In this document: piece after piece, positions 44,116 through 51,411 of the stretch
Position numbering within the stretch: the first letter of the stretch is position 1
Layout of the letters: the number at the start of each line of letters is the position of its first letter
Source of the DNA: Fen-549 sp050011315
Lineage (GTDB): Bacteria > Actinomycetota > Thermoleophilia > Gaiellales > Gaiellaceae
Reading direction: 5' to 3'
Length of the DNA: 64,000 nucleotides
Assembly: GCA_050011315.1 (NCBI GenBank)
Contig: JBEKJI010000001.1
Coordinates: 62,001 to 126,000 of the forward strand
Program-made: the position numbers and the translations under genes
The notes under the pieces: model-generated
Databases searched by the model: none
What the model saw: the letters and a program-made list of their open reading frames with translations, nothing else
What the model was told of the DNA's origin: nothing

Positions 44116-45054
44116 TCAAAGCACGAGCATCGCGTCGCCGAAGGAGTAGAAGCGGTAGCGCTCGGCGATCGCCAGCTGGTACAGCTCGCGCGTCTGCTCG
44201 ACTCCCGCGAACGCCATCACGAGTGCGAGCAGGGTCGAGCGCGGCAGGTGGAAGTTGGTCAGGAGCGCGTCCACCCGTTTGAACTCGAAGGGCGGCTGCA
44301 CGAACAGCTTCGTCCGGCCCCGGAGCGGCGCGCCGCGGGCGAGGGTCTCGAGCACGCGCACGCTCGTCGTCCCCACCGCCAGCACACGCTCGGCGGTTTT
44401 TATCCGCTCCCAGCTGTCCGGGCGCACCTCGTAGCGCTCACCGTGCAGTTGGTGCCGATCGAGGTCATCCACCGCGACCGGGCGGAAGGTGTCGAGCCCG
44501 ACGTGCAGGGTGACGCGCTCGACGTCGAGGCGCTCGAGCAGCTCGAGCGTAAAGTGGAGACCGGCGGTCGGCGCCGCCGCCGAGCCGAGGTGTGCGGCGT
44601 AGACCGTTTGGTAGCGCTCCGGGTCGTCGAGCTTCTCGTGGATGTAGGGCGGAAGCGGTGCCTCGCCGGCGGGCTCGCCCTCGAGCGCGATCCGCCAGCG
44701 TCCCTCTCCAAGCGCCTCCAGCAGCTCGACCGGGCCCAGCCGCTGCCCGGCGCGAAGCTTGCGGGAAGGACGTGCAAGAGCCTCCCACTCCCCCGCCCCG
44801 AGCGCCTCGAGCAAAAGCACCTCGACCTGCCCGCCGGTCGCCTTGCGCAGCCGCAGCCGCGCGGGGACGACGCGGGTGTCGTTGACCACGACCAGCTCGC
44901 CGTGCAACTCCTCGGGAAGGTCGCTGAAGCGGCGCCAGCGGATCTCTCCGCTCGCCCGCTCGAACACGAGCAGTCTCGACTCGTCGCGGCGATCGAGCGG
45001 CCGCTGGGCGATCAGCTCGGACGGGAGCTCGTAGTCCAGATCACGTAGGAGCAT
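44116..45054 (-). CDS. queA: S-adenosylmethionine:tRNA ribosyltransferase-isomerase
   Basis: A 312-residue enzyme that uses the ribosyl part of SAM to form epoxyqueuosine in tRNA. Blocks: YELPSELIAQ with DRRDESRLLV, VVNDTRVVPARL, AAPTAGLHFT and LLTNFHLPRSTLLALV, all typical of QueA. Slightly shorter than E. coli QueA (356) owing to missing internal loops. Only 27 bp separate its ATG from the divergent ATG at 45082, so the two share a very short divergent promoter and may be leaderless. Confidence 0.96.
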   Translation of the reverse strand: MLLRDLDYELPSELIAQRPLDRRDESRLLVFERASGEIRWRRFSDLPEELHGELVVVNDTRVVPARLRLRKATGGQVEVLLLEALGAGEWEALARPSRKLRAGQRLGPVELLEALGEGRWRIALEGEPAGEAPLPPYIHEKLDDPERYQTVYAAHLGSAAAPTAGLHFTLELLERLDVERVTLHVGLDTFRPVAVDDLDRHQLHGERYEVRPDSWERIKTAERVLAVGTTSVRVLETLARGAPLRGRTKLFVQPPFEFKRVDALLTNFHLPRSTLLALVMAFAGVEQTRELYQLAIAERYRFYSFGDAMLVL

Positions 45055-45081
45055 CCGCCGCCAACGTTAGCCTTCATCCTC

Positions 45082-45528
45082 ATGGAAGATGCACTGGCAC
45101 GAGCACGCGAACGCCTCGAGCAGGCCGCACATGGCCTCCTCGATCCCGCTCAGACGAAGGCGGCTTTCGAACACGCGAGGGCGCAGATGGAAGCTCTGGC
45201 GCAGATGGGCGCCGAGCTCGAGAGTCTGCTGCCCGAGCAGATCGGGCTGGCCGTACGCGAGGGCCTGCAGGCCGAAGCGGTACCGGTCGCCCGCCAGCTC
45301 GCTGAGCTGCGCGGCCTGGCCAACCAGCTCATCCGCCGTCTCGACCAGCTCGAGGAGGCGCTCGAGGCCGAGCGCTTCGCCCGGGTCGAGGATCTCGGTC
45401 TGCTCGTCGATCTGATCGCCGGGGGCTGGTGTGGCGTTGACACGCGGCTGGCGCGGATCGAGCAGAGCCTGAGCGAACGCGAGGCGACGGTCTATCAGCT
45501 CGAGCAGGTCGAACGAGAGACCGCGTAG
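45082..45528 (+). CDS. Coiled-coil protein, unknown function
   Basis: A 148-residue, Glu/Leu/Ala-rich, almost wholly helical protein with heptad-like repeats from about residue 5 to 98, and a Trp/Cys/Gly break (IAGGWCGVDTRL) near residue 115. No membrane segment or enzyme motif. Divergent to queA. The stop TAG is immediately followed by the left end of a repeat B element. Confidence 0.7.
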   Translation: MEDALARARERLEQAAHGLLDPAQTKAAFEHARAQMEALAQMGAELESLLPEQIGLAVREGLQAEAVPVARQLAELRGLANQLIRRLDQLEEALEAERFARVEDLGLLVDLIAGGWCGVDTRLARIEQSLSEREATVYQLEQVERETA

Positions 45529-45695
45529 TTAGAGCCTATCCCGCCAGGCCCGCACGATCGATGCGGCCGTTTCGCGGCGTCAGTGGCCGCCCGGACCGCT
45601 CGATGCACTATCAGTACGCCTTCGCGACCCGTCCGACGCCTGACATCCACGCCTCGACCACCTCGGACGCACGTTCCTAACGGGTTAGGCTCTTG
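45529..45695 (-). repeat. Repeat B full copy (inverted)
   Basis: A 167-bp element whose ends TTAGAGCCTATCCCGCCAGG and the complement of 45676-45695 match at 17 of 20 positions. In reverse orientation it aligns along its whole length with copies at 54517 and 61870, sharing the GTGGATG-CAGG block and a small CACT/AGTG-type hairpin. It begins directly after the stop codon of the 45082 gene. Confidence 0.87.
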
Positions 45696-45752
45696 ATACC
45701 GACTGTTCTTGGTCACTCAACCGACGCAGCCGGCGGTCGATTTAGGTATCAA
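45693..45752 (+). promoter_or_regulatory. Inverted repeat upstream of aldolase gene
   Basis: TTGATACC at 45693-45700 and GGTATCAA at 45745-45752 are perfect inverted complements 44 bp apart, in the 108-bp region before the class II aldolase gene. The left half overlaps the end of repeat B. Paired half-sites of this sort can be operators, but no regulator is known. A GAGAGG ribosome site is at about 45791. Confidence 0.3.
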
Positions 45753-45803
45753 CCTTTGTGGCTTTACTACTCTTGCCCGAACAGAATCGACTGAGAGGTT
45801 GCA

Positions 45804-46835
45804 ATGCCCATCGCTGATCCCAAGACCTACGCCCAGATGCTCGACGCCGCCAGAGCCGGCAAGTTCGCCTATCCCGCGATCAACGTCTCCTCGTCGGAGT
45901 CCCTGAACGCCGCCTTGCGCGGATTTGCCGAGGCCAAGTCCGACGGCATAGTGCAGGTCTCGACGGGCGGTGGCGAGTTCGCCTCCGGCGCGACCGTCAA
46001 GGACGGCGTCCTGGGCGCGATCGCTCTGGCCGAGTTCGCCTACATCGTCGCCGAGCGCTGCCCGGTCAACATCGCCCTGCATACCGACCACTGCCATCCC
46101 GAGAAGGTCGATACCTTCCTGAAGCCGCTGCTGGCCGCCTCGCGCGAACGGGTTGCCGCCGGGAAGGGACCGCTCTTCCAGAGCCACATGTACGACGGCT
46201 CGCCGCTGCCGCTGGCCGAGAACATGCGCGTCGCAAAAGAGCTACTGGCTGAGTGCGCCGAGCTTGACATCATCCTCGAGGTCGAGGCAGGCGTCGTCGG
46301 CGGCGAGGAGGACGGGGTCTCGAACGAGGGCGTCGCACGCGAGAAGCTCTATACGACCCCCGAGGACATGCTCTCCGTCGCCGATGCGCTCGGCACCGGC
46401 GAGAAGGGCCGCTACCTGTTCGCGGCCACCTTCGGCAACGTGCACGGCGTCTACAAGCCCGGCAACGTCGTGCTCAAGCCGACGATCCTGCGCGACGGCC
46501 AGGCGGCCGTCGAGGCGAAGTACGGCGAGGCCGCGCGCTTCCTACTCGTCTTCCACGGTGGCTCGGGCTCGGCGCTGGAGGAGATCCGCGAGACGCTCGA
46601 CTACGGCGTCGTCAAGATGAACGTCGATACCGACACCCAGTACGCGCTCACGCGGGCGATCGCCGATCACATGTTCAAGAACTACGACGGCGTGCTCAAG
46701 GTGGACGGTGAGGTCGGCGTCAAGAAGGTCTACGACCCGCGCTCGTACATGAAGGCGGCCGAGACCTCGATGGCGACCCGCGTGGTCGAGGCCTGCGACG
46801 ACCTGCGCTCGATCGGCACGACGCTGGCCAAATAG
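45804..46835 (+). CDS. fba: Class II fructose-bisphosphate aldolase
   Basis: A 343-residue zinc aldolase of glycolysis and gluconeogenesis. The zinc motif HTDHCHPEK is near residue 93, with GGSGSALEEIRETLDYGVVKMNVDTDTQYA as the phosphate-binding loop region (residues about 253-283) and the N-terminal block AYPAINVSS. GAGAGG is 7 bp before the ATG. It ends at a strong intrinsic terminator at 46878. Confidence 0.96.
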   Translation: MPIADPKTYAQMLDAARAGKFAYPAINVSSSESLNAALRGFAEAKSDGIVQVSTGGGEFASGATVKDGVLGAIALAEFAYIVAERCPVNIALHTDHCHPEKVDTFLKPLLAASRERVAAGKGPLFQSHMYDGSPLPLAENMRVAKELLAECAELDIILEVEAGVVGGEEDGVSNEGVAREKLYTTPEDMLSVADALGTGEKGRYLFAATFGNVHGVYKPGNVVLKPTILRDGQAAVEAKYGEAARFLLVFHGGSGSALEEIRETLDYGVVKMNVDTDTQYALTRAIADHMFKNYDGVLKVDGEVGVKKVYDPRSYMKAAETSMATRVVEACDDLRSIGTTLAK

Positions 46836-46877
46836 CCGCTGGCCACGTCGCATCCAGTCTTTCTCATAGAGGTGCCC

Positions 46878-46910
46878 GAAAGCCCCGGCTCAGGCGCCGG
46901 GGCTTTCTCA
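46878..46910 (+). terminator. Intrinsic terminator after fba (bidirectional)
   Basis: A perfect 11-bp stem GAAAGCCCCGG/CCGGGGCTTTC (46878-46888, 46897-46907), 8-nt loop, followed by TCACAT. It sits between the fba stop (46835) and the minus-strand histidine kinase stop (46914), with an A/T tail on both sides, so it can serve both convergent genes. Confidence 0.88.
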
Positions 46911-46913
46911 CAT

Positions 46914-48398
46914 CTATGCGCTGCCCACTCGCGAGACGCGCTTCCGAGCGCGCCGTTTCGCCCGCATCGCGAGCGGAAGCGACAGCACGAAACGAGCTCC
47001 CGAATCGCTCTCGGCGCAGACCAGCGTGCCGCCGTGCGCCTCGGCGATACCGCGCGAGATGGCCAGGCCGAGCCCGCTTCCGGACCCGTCCGCGGAGCGA
47101 GGACGCGACTCGTCGAGACGAACGAAGCGCTCGAAGATGCGTTCCCTGTCCTCGTCGGGTACTCCCGGTCCCGAGTCGCGTATCTCGAGCACGGCCGCCT
47201 TTTTTTCGGGGCGCACAGAAACCTCGATCTCTCCGTTGTGATCGATCGCCTTGCAGGCGTTGTCGATCACGTTTCCGATCACGCGGCGAATGCGCTCGGT
47301 GTCGGCAACGAGCGGGCACTCTACCTCAACCGAAAGGCGCAAATCGATCCCGGGCTCCAGGTCGCGCACCCGCTCCACCTCCTCCTCCGCCAGCGAAGCG
47401 AGGTCGAAATGCACGCGCTCGAGCTCGACTCCCTGGTCGAGCCGGGCGATCACGAGCAGATCGGCGACGAGTTGCGAGGCCCGGCGAGCCTGCTTGGCGA
47501 TCTGGAAGGAGAGCCGCTCGCGGCGCTCGCGCCGGTTCCCGTTGCGGAGAAGCGCCTCGGCGCTCCACTGCAGGCCGGCGATCGGAGTACGCAGCTCATG
47601 CGAGGCGTCCGAGAGGAAGTCGCGCATACGCCGCTCCGAACGGTTGGCCTGCTCACGGGCCGCGCGCTCGGAGACGAGCGATTTGGCAAGCGAGTCGAGC
47701 ATCGCGTCGAAGGAGGTAGCGAGCTTGCCCAGCTCGGTAGAGGCGTTACTGGGCCGCATCCGCCGACTGATGTCGCCGGCGCTGATCTCTTCGGCGACTG
47801 CTGCCATTCGGTCGAGCGGCCGCAAGGTCAACCGAACGGCAACACCGACGATGACGATCGCCAGTCCGAGCACGAGCAGCGTGCCGATCAGCTCCGTGAT
47901 CAGCAAGCGCTGGAGTGCCGCCTCCACCGGCCGCTTGCTGGCGACGAAAAGAACGCTGTCGGCGCTGCCAGCGAATGGAGTCGTGGCCTGCCAGATCAGA
48001 TCGGGATCGGAGTTGACGGCGGCCATGAGAAGCGCCCAGGACTCGTCCGTTGTGGCGGGATGACCGGACACCCTGGGCAACTTCGGTGGCTCGAATCCAG
48101 TCGGCTTGCCGGTGACCGGAAACTGGCCGGGCCGATAGACGACCGCGACCACGTTCGAGCGAGAGATCATGTTGGCAATCTTCTGCGGGCTGTCCTTCGC
48201 GCTCGGGGAGATATCGCGGGTGTGAGCTATGACCGCCGCGAGATTCGTTTGAAGATCGCTGTAGTCGCGACTGTGCATATTGATGTAGATGACGATGTCG
48301 AGGGCGACCAGAGCCGCCGCCAGCAGTACGAGGCTCACAGCCGTCAGACGCCACCTGAGCGACGCGGTCTTGGTGGTGTTCGAGTTGCGGCGCCTCAT
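46914..48398 (-). CDS. Sensor histidine kinase
   Basis: A 494-residue membrane kinase. Two helices (about 18-40 and 167-190) flank a periplasmic sensor of about 125 residues; then HAMP (about 190-245), HisKA with the phosphorylation site DASHELRTPI (His267) and HATPase_c with NVIDNACKA, DSGPGVPDE and GSGLGLAIS. It is coupled to its response regulator by an ATGA overlap. The signal is unknown. Confidence 0.95.
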   Translation of the reverse strand: MRRRNSNTTKTASLRWRLTAVSLVLLAAALVALDIVIYINMHSRDYSDLQTNLAAVIAHTRDISPSAKDSPQKIANMISRSNVVAVVYRPGQFPVTGKPTGFEPPKLPRVSGHPATTDESWALLMAAVNSDPDLIWQATTPFAGSADSVLFVASKRPVEAALQRLLITELIGTLLVLGLAIVIVGVAVRLTLRPLDRMAAVAEEISAGDISRRMRPSNASTELGKLATSFDAMLDSLAKSLVSERAAREQANRSERRMRDFLSDASHELRTPIAGLQWSAEALLRNGNRRERRERLSFQIAKQARRASQLVADLLVIARLDQGVELERVHFDLASLAEEEVERVRDLEPGIDLRLSVEVECPLVADTERIRRVIGNVIDNACKAIDHNGEIEVSVRPEKKAAVLEIRDSGPGVPDEDRERIFERFVRLDESRPRSADGSGSGLGLAISRGIAEAHGGTLVCAESDSGARFVLSLPLAMRAKRRARKRVSRVGSA

Positions 48399-49066
48399 GC
48401 CCGTAACACGTAGCCATGCCCGCGAACCGTGTGGATCATCCGCGGACCTGTTGCTTCCAGCTTACGACGAAGATTGCCGATGTGAACCGGCACCAGGTTG
48501 GGATCGCGCTCCTCGTAGCCCCAGACCTGGCTCGTTATCTGCAGTTTCGAGAGCACGACGCCGCGGTTCCGCATCAGGAAGTCGAGCAGCGCGAACTCCT
48601 TCGCGGTCAGGTCGATCTGCTCCTCGCCGCGTCTGACCACACACGCCGGCTCGTCGAGGATCAGGTCTCCGACCTCGAGCACGTCGTCGGCGAGCCGACC
48701 GCTGCGACGAAGCAAAGCTCGCACCCGCGCGAGAAGCTCTTCCATCACCACCGGTTTGATCACGTAGTCGTCGGCGCCGACCGAGAAACCGGCCAGGCGC
48801 GAGCTGACGGCATCCTTGGCGGTGAGTAAGAGAATCGGCAGATCGCTCGCGCTGCGCAGCTCGCGGGCCAGCTCGTACCCGTTCCGACCGGGCAGCATCA
48901 CATCGAGAATGGCGATATCCGGGCGGAAGCTTTCGACGACAGCGGAGAACGAATTCCCGTCCGCTTCCGCCTGAACGAGGAAGCCCGCATCTCGGAGCTC
49001 GAAAGCGACCGCCTCTCTCACTGCCTCGTCGTCCTCGACGAACAGGACCCGCGAAGACCTGCGCAT
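48395..49066 (-). CDS. OmpR-family response regulator
   Basis: A 223-residue regulator with an intact receiver: EDD at residues 11-13, phospho-acceptor Asp55 in IAILDVMLP, Lys104 in VIKPV. The winged helix follows (about 125-220) with LTAKEFALLDFLMRNRG. First gene of the pair with the kinase at 46914-48398. It contrasts with the degenerate regulator at 33759. Confidence 0.95.
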   Translation of the reverse strand: MRRSSRVLFVEDDEAVREAVAFELRDAGFLVQAEADGNSFSAVVESFRPDIAILDVMLPGRNGYELARELRSASDLPILLLTAKDAVSSRLAGFSVGADDYVIKPVVMEELLARVRALLRRSGRLADDVLEVGDLILDEPACVVRRGEEQIDLTAKEFALLDFLMRNRGVVLSKLQITSQVWGYEERDPNLVPVHIGNLRRKLEATGPRMIHTVRGHGYVLRA

Positions 49067-49185
49067 GCCGAAAGCATGCCAGCATCGCCAGAGGGGCGGG
49101 GCGCACGGGCCGATCTCCGTCCCCCCGCCCGCGCAGGGACAGACTGCCCGGACGGGGGCGTCTGCGACAGCATTGGAAGCTGCGC

Positions 49186-49191
49186 TACACT
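49186..49191 (+). promoter_or_regulatory. Candidate -10 (TACACT) for zinc-ribbon operon
   Basis: TACACT in the context TGCGCTACACTCGCG lies 71 bp upstream of the gene at 49262. The same hexamer is found in the well-formed promoter at 50729-50734 and upstream of the gene at 59299. The -35 region is poor (TGCGAC at about 17 nt). Confidence 0.4.
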
Positions 49192-49261
49192 CGCGCCGCT
49201 AGTGGTCTTTGCGGCAAATACGTCTATCGCCCGGCACCTTGCTCACCGGAGTAACCGCTAA

Positions 49262-49999
49262 ATGGAGCGCCGAAAGCTGTTCACACGCATGCGCCGCCCC
49301 GAAGACGCCGGCTCGTTCGCCGGCGAAGAACCGGAGCGAGGTCCGCAATCTCCAGGCGACGAACCAGCAGAGGAGATCGAGCCGTCGCCGGAGTTCCCGC
49401 CGGCCGAGGTCGACGCGGAAGAGCTTCCCGCGCAGGTAGCCGAGAGCGAGAAGCCGCAGGGCCGAAAAAACCGCGGAGCGAGCGCCCGGGCGATGCGTCC
49501 TCCCGCCGCCAATCTCTCGCTCGTACGCCGCGAGCGCAGGGCACTCGTGCGCGAGCGCGAGCGGCGAATACGCGACCTCGGCGGGCTTTTGCTCGAGATG
49601 TACCGGCGTGACCAGTTCCGCGAGGATCTGATCGTCGAGCACTGCGCCCAGACCATGGGCGTCGAGAATCGCATCCACGAGCTCGAGGCAATCCTCACGC
49701 GCAGGAACTCGCGCCGTAGCTCCTCCGGCCCGCACTGCGCCTGCGGCGCGCCTCTTTTCTTCGGCGCCCGTTTCTGCGCGAGCTGTGGCCGCCCGACCGA
49801 TCTCGCCAGCACGGGGGAGTTGTGCGCCAACTGCCTGCAGCCACTCGACCCAGGTGCCAGTTTCTGCGCGGGCTGCGGAGCCGCGTTGAGCGGTACTGCC
49901 AGCCCGGAAAAGCCGGGCGAGCAGACGATCTCTCACTCCATCCCGGCGGCGGAAGAAGCCGAGGAAGAGCCCGCCGAGCACGAGGACAGCGATCGATGA
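49262..49999 (+). CDS. Acidic protein with two C-terminal zinc ribbons
   Basis: A 245-residue soluble protein of unknown function. Residues 1-85 are low-complexity, charged and Pro-rich; 85-145 form an Arg/Glu-rich helix (RERRALVRERERRIRDLGG); then two zinc ribbons, CACG...CASC (about 155-175) and CANC...CAGC (about 188-206), then an acidic tail. Its stop overlaps the next gene start (ATGA), so the pair is co-translated. The two-gene set with the SPOR-like protein suggests an envelope or division-linked complex, which is inference. Confidence 0.72.
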   Translation: MERRKLFTRMRRPEDAGSFAGEEPERGPQSPGDEPAEEIEPSPEFPPAEVDAEELPAQVAESEKPQGRKNRGASARAMRPPAANLSLVRRERRALVRERERRIRDLGGLLLEMYRRDQFREDLIVEHCAQTMGVENRIHELEAILTRRNSRRSSSGPHCACGAPLFFGARFCASCGRPTDLASTGELCANCLQPLDPGASFCAGCGAALSGTASPEKPGEQTISHSIPAAEEAEEEPAEHEDSDR

Positions 50000-50685
50000 G
50001 CCCCAGCGCCGAGGAGCCTGCGGACGAAGAGGCGCGTTCCGACGTCAGAAGCCTTTGCCCGCACTGTGGCGCGGTCTGCGAGCCCTACCAGGAGTACTGC
50101 CTCTCCTGTGGAGAGCGGCTCTTCGAAGAGGGAGTGGTCGTGGAACGCTGGCGATACGCCCTCCCATTCTCGAACGGAGGCTGGCGCTGGTCGATTCTGA
50201 TCGCACTGGCGATCGCGGTCTTGGCCGCGACCTTCGCGATCCTGGCCACGCAGAGCAACCAGACCAAGACCCTGCAGGAGCTCGGGCCAACCGTTCATCC
50301 GACCACGGCCAGCACCGGAACGGTCACCGGTCAAACGGTTACGGGCACGACGACGCCCACGACGACGGGCCACAAGCCGCCCAAGCCGCCGGTCGACTCC
50401 ACGGGCCTGATCGCCTGGCCGGGCCCCCCGGATTACACGATCGTGCTCGCATCGATACCGATCTCGGGCGGCAAGGCCGGCGCGAGGCAGAAGGCGCTCG
50501 AGGCCCTGAACGCCGGCCTTGGCGACGTCGGGGTGCTCAAGTCGTCGGATTACTCCAGCCTTCACCCGGGCTACTACGTCGTCTTCAGCGGTATCTTCGA
50601 CGATCAGAGCGCAGCTTTCAGGCGTCTTCCCGCGGCGCGTAAGGCCGGTTTCAAGACCGCGTTCGTAAAACGCGTGGCTTCCTGA
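49996..50685 (+). CDS. Zinc-ribbon, one-helix protein with SPOR-like domain
   Basis: A 229-residue bitopic protein. N-terminal zinc ribbon CPHCGAVCEPYQEYCLSCG (about 17-35), a membrane helix at about 65-90, a Thr/Pro-rich linker, then about 80 residues with the SPOR-type pattern: YTIVLASIPI, a helix of AL-rich residues, YYVVFSGIFDDQSAA and a terminal KRV. SPOR domains bind denuded glycan at division sites. The membrane topology is zinc ribbon inside, SPOR outside. The identification is from pattern only. Confidence 0.75.
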   Translation: MSPSAEEPADEEARSDVRSLCPHCGAVCEPYQEYCLSCGERLFEEGVVVERWRYALPFSNGGWRWSILIALAIAVLAATFAILATQSNQTKTLQELGPTVHPTTASTGTVTGQTVTGTTTPTTTGHKPPKPPVDSTGLIAWPGPPDYTIVLASIPISGGKAGARQKALEALNAGLGDVGVLKSSDYSSLHPGYYVVFSGIFDDQSAAFRRLPAARKAGFKTAFVKRVAS

Positions 50686-50705
50686 GCGGGTTTCCTTCGC
50701 GTTTT

Positions 50706-50734
50706 TTGTCACAGCTCGGAAAAGCCGCTACACT
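50706..50734 (+). promoter_or_regulatory. Sigma-70 type promoter for 50827 gene
   Basis: TTGTCA (50706-50711), 17-nt spacer, TACACT (50729-50734). It lies after the SPOR-like gene stop and 93 bp before the ATG at 50827. Transcription is expected near 50741. Confidence 0.7.
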
Positions 50735-50826
50735 GTTCGCGCGCCGCGGAAGCCGAGTTGGGCTTTGGCCAGTTCGCCGCCTGGCGTGGGGCCTCGCTCC
50801 GAATCAGAGGAGAACATTCGAGTCGT

Positions 50827-51276
50827 ATGGATGAGCAAAGCACGCAGCTTGTGAGCTGCATGTACCAGTACTCACGGGCGATCTATCGCTCGATCAAGGA
50901 TCTCATCGATCCTTATGCTGCTCCCGATCAGCAGATCGAGTTTAGGCGCTCGGTACTCGACGCCTGCGAGCAAACGATGGTGCGCCTGGCCACCGATCCA
51001 CACTACTTCGCCAAGCCGGATCGAGCTCTCTTCCAGGACATTCGACGCTACTACCCGATCACCGTGCAGGCTCAGGTCGGCTGGGCGGTGGAGAAGGGCG
51101 TAAACGCGGCCGGCGAGTTCATACAGAAGCAGATCGAGGCCGGCGCTCTCGACGGCGGTATCGCACGCTGTAAGGCGACAACCCGCAAAGGTAAGGCCTG
51201 CCAGCGCACGCCGCTTCCCGAGCGTGACTACTGCCCCTCGCACCAGCACCTCGAGCGGGCCAAAGTCGCGGCCTGA
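50827..51276 (+). CDS. Small helical protein with C-terminal Cys/His motif
   Basis: A 149-residue protein of unknown function. Mostly helical residues 1-105, then a zinc-like motif RCKATTRKGKACQRTPLP followed by CPSH (about 118-142), which resembles the short RCKATTKxGxxC domain seen at protein ends across bacteria. The ATG at 50827 (MDEQSTQ) is used; a longer open frame from 50758 lacks support because it crosses the leader. Own promoter at 50706. Confidence 0.75.
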   Translation: MDEQSTQLVSCMYQYSRAIYRSIKDLIDPYAAPDQQIEFRRSVLDACEQTMVRLATDPHYFAKPDRALFQDIRRYYPITVQAQVGWAVEKGVNAAGEFIQKQIEAGALDGGIARCKATTRKGKACQRTPLPERDYCPSHQHLERAKVAA

Positions 51277-51411
51277 CAACTCGTTTTCACCTTTAAACCG
51301 AGACCCAAGCGCTTCTGCCGCCTGGTCGTTCTTACCAACCCGGCGCCGGGACGAAGTGCCGAGCGCACGAGCTCTCCAATCCGATCTCGCTAGCTGTAAG
51401 CTCGCGGAGCG

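Noticed and set aside
46872..48413. 513-residue + strand open frame
   Set aside because: Antisense to the histidine kinase and made of shadow-type composition; it also starts inside the fba terminator.
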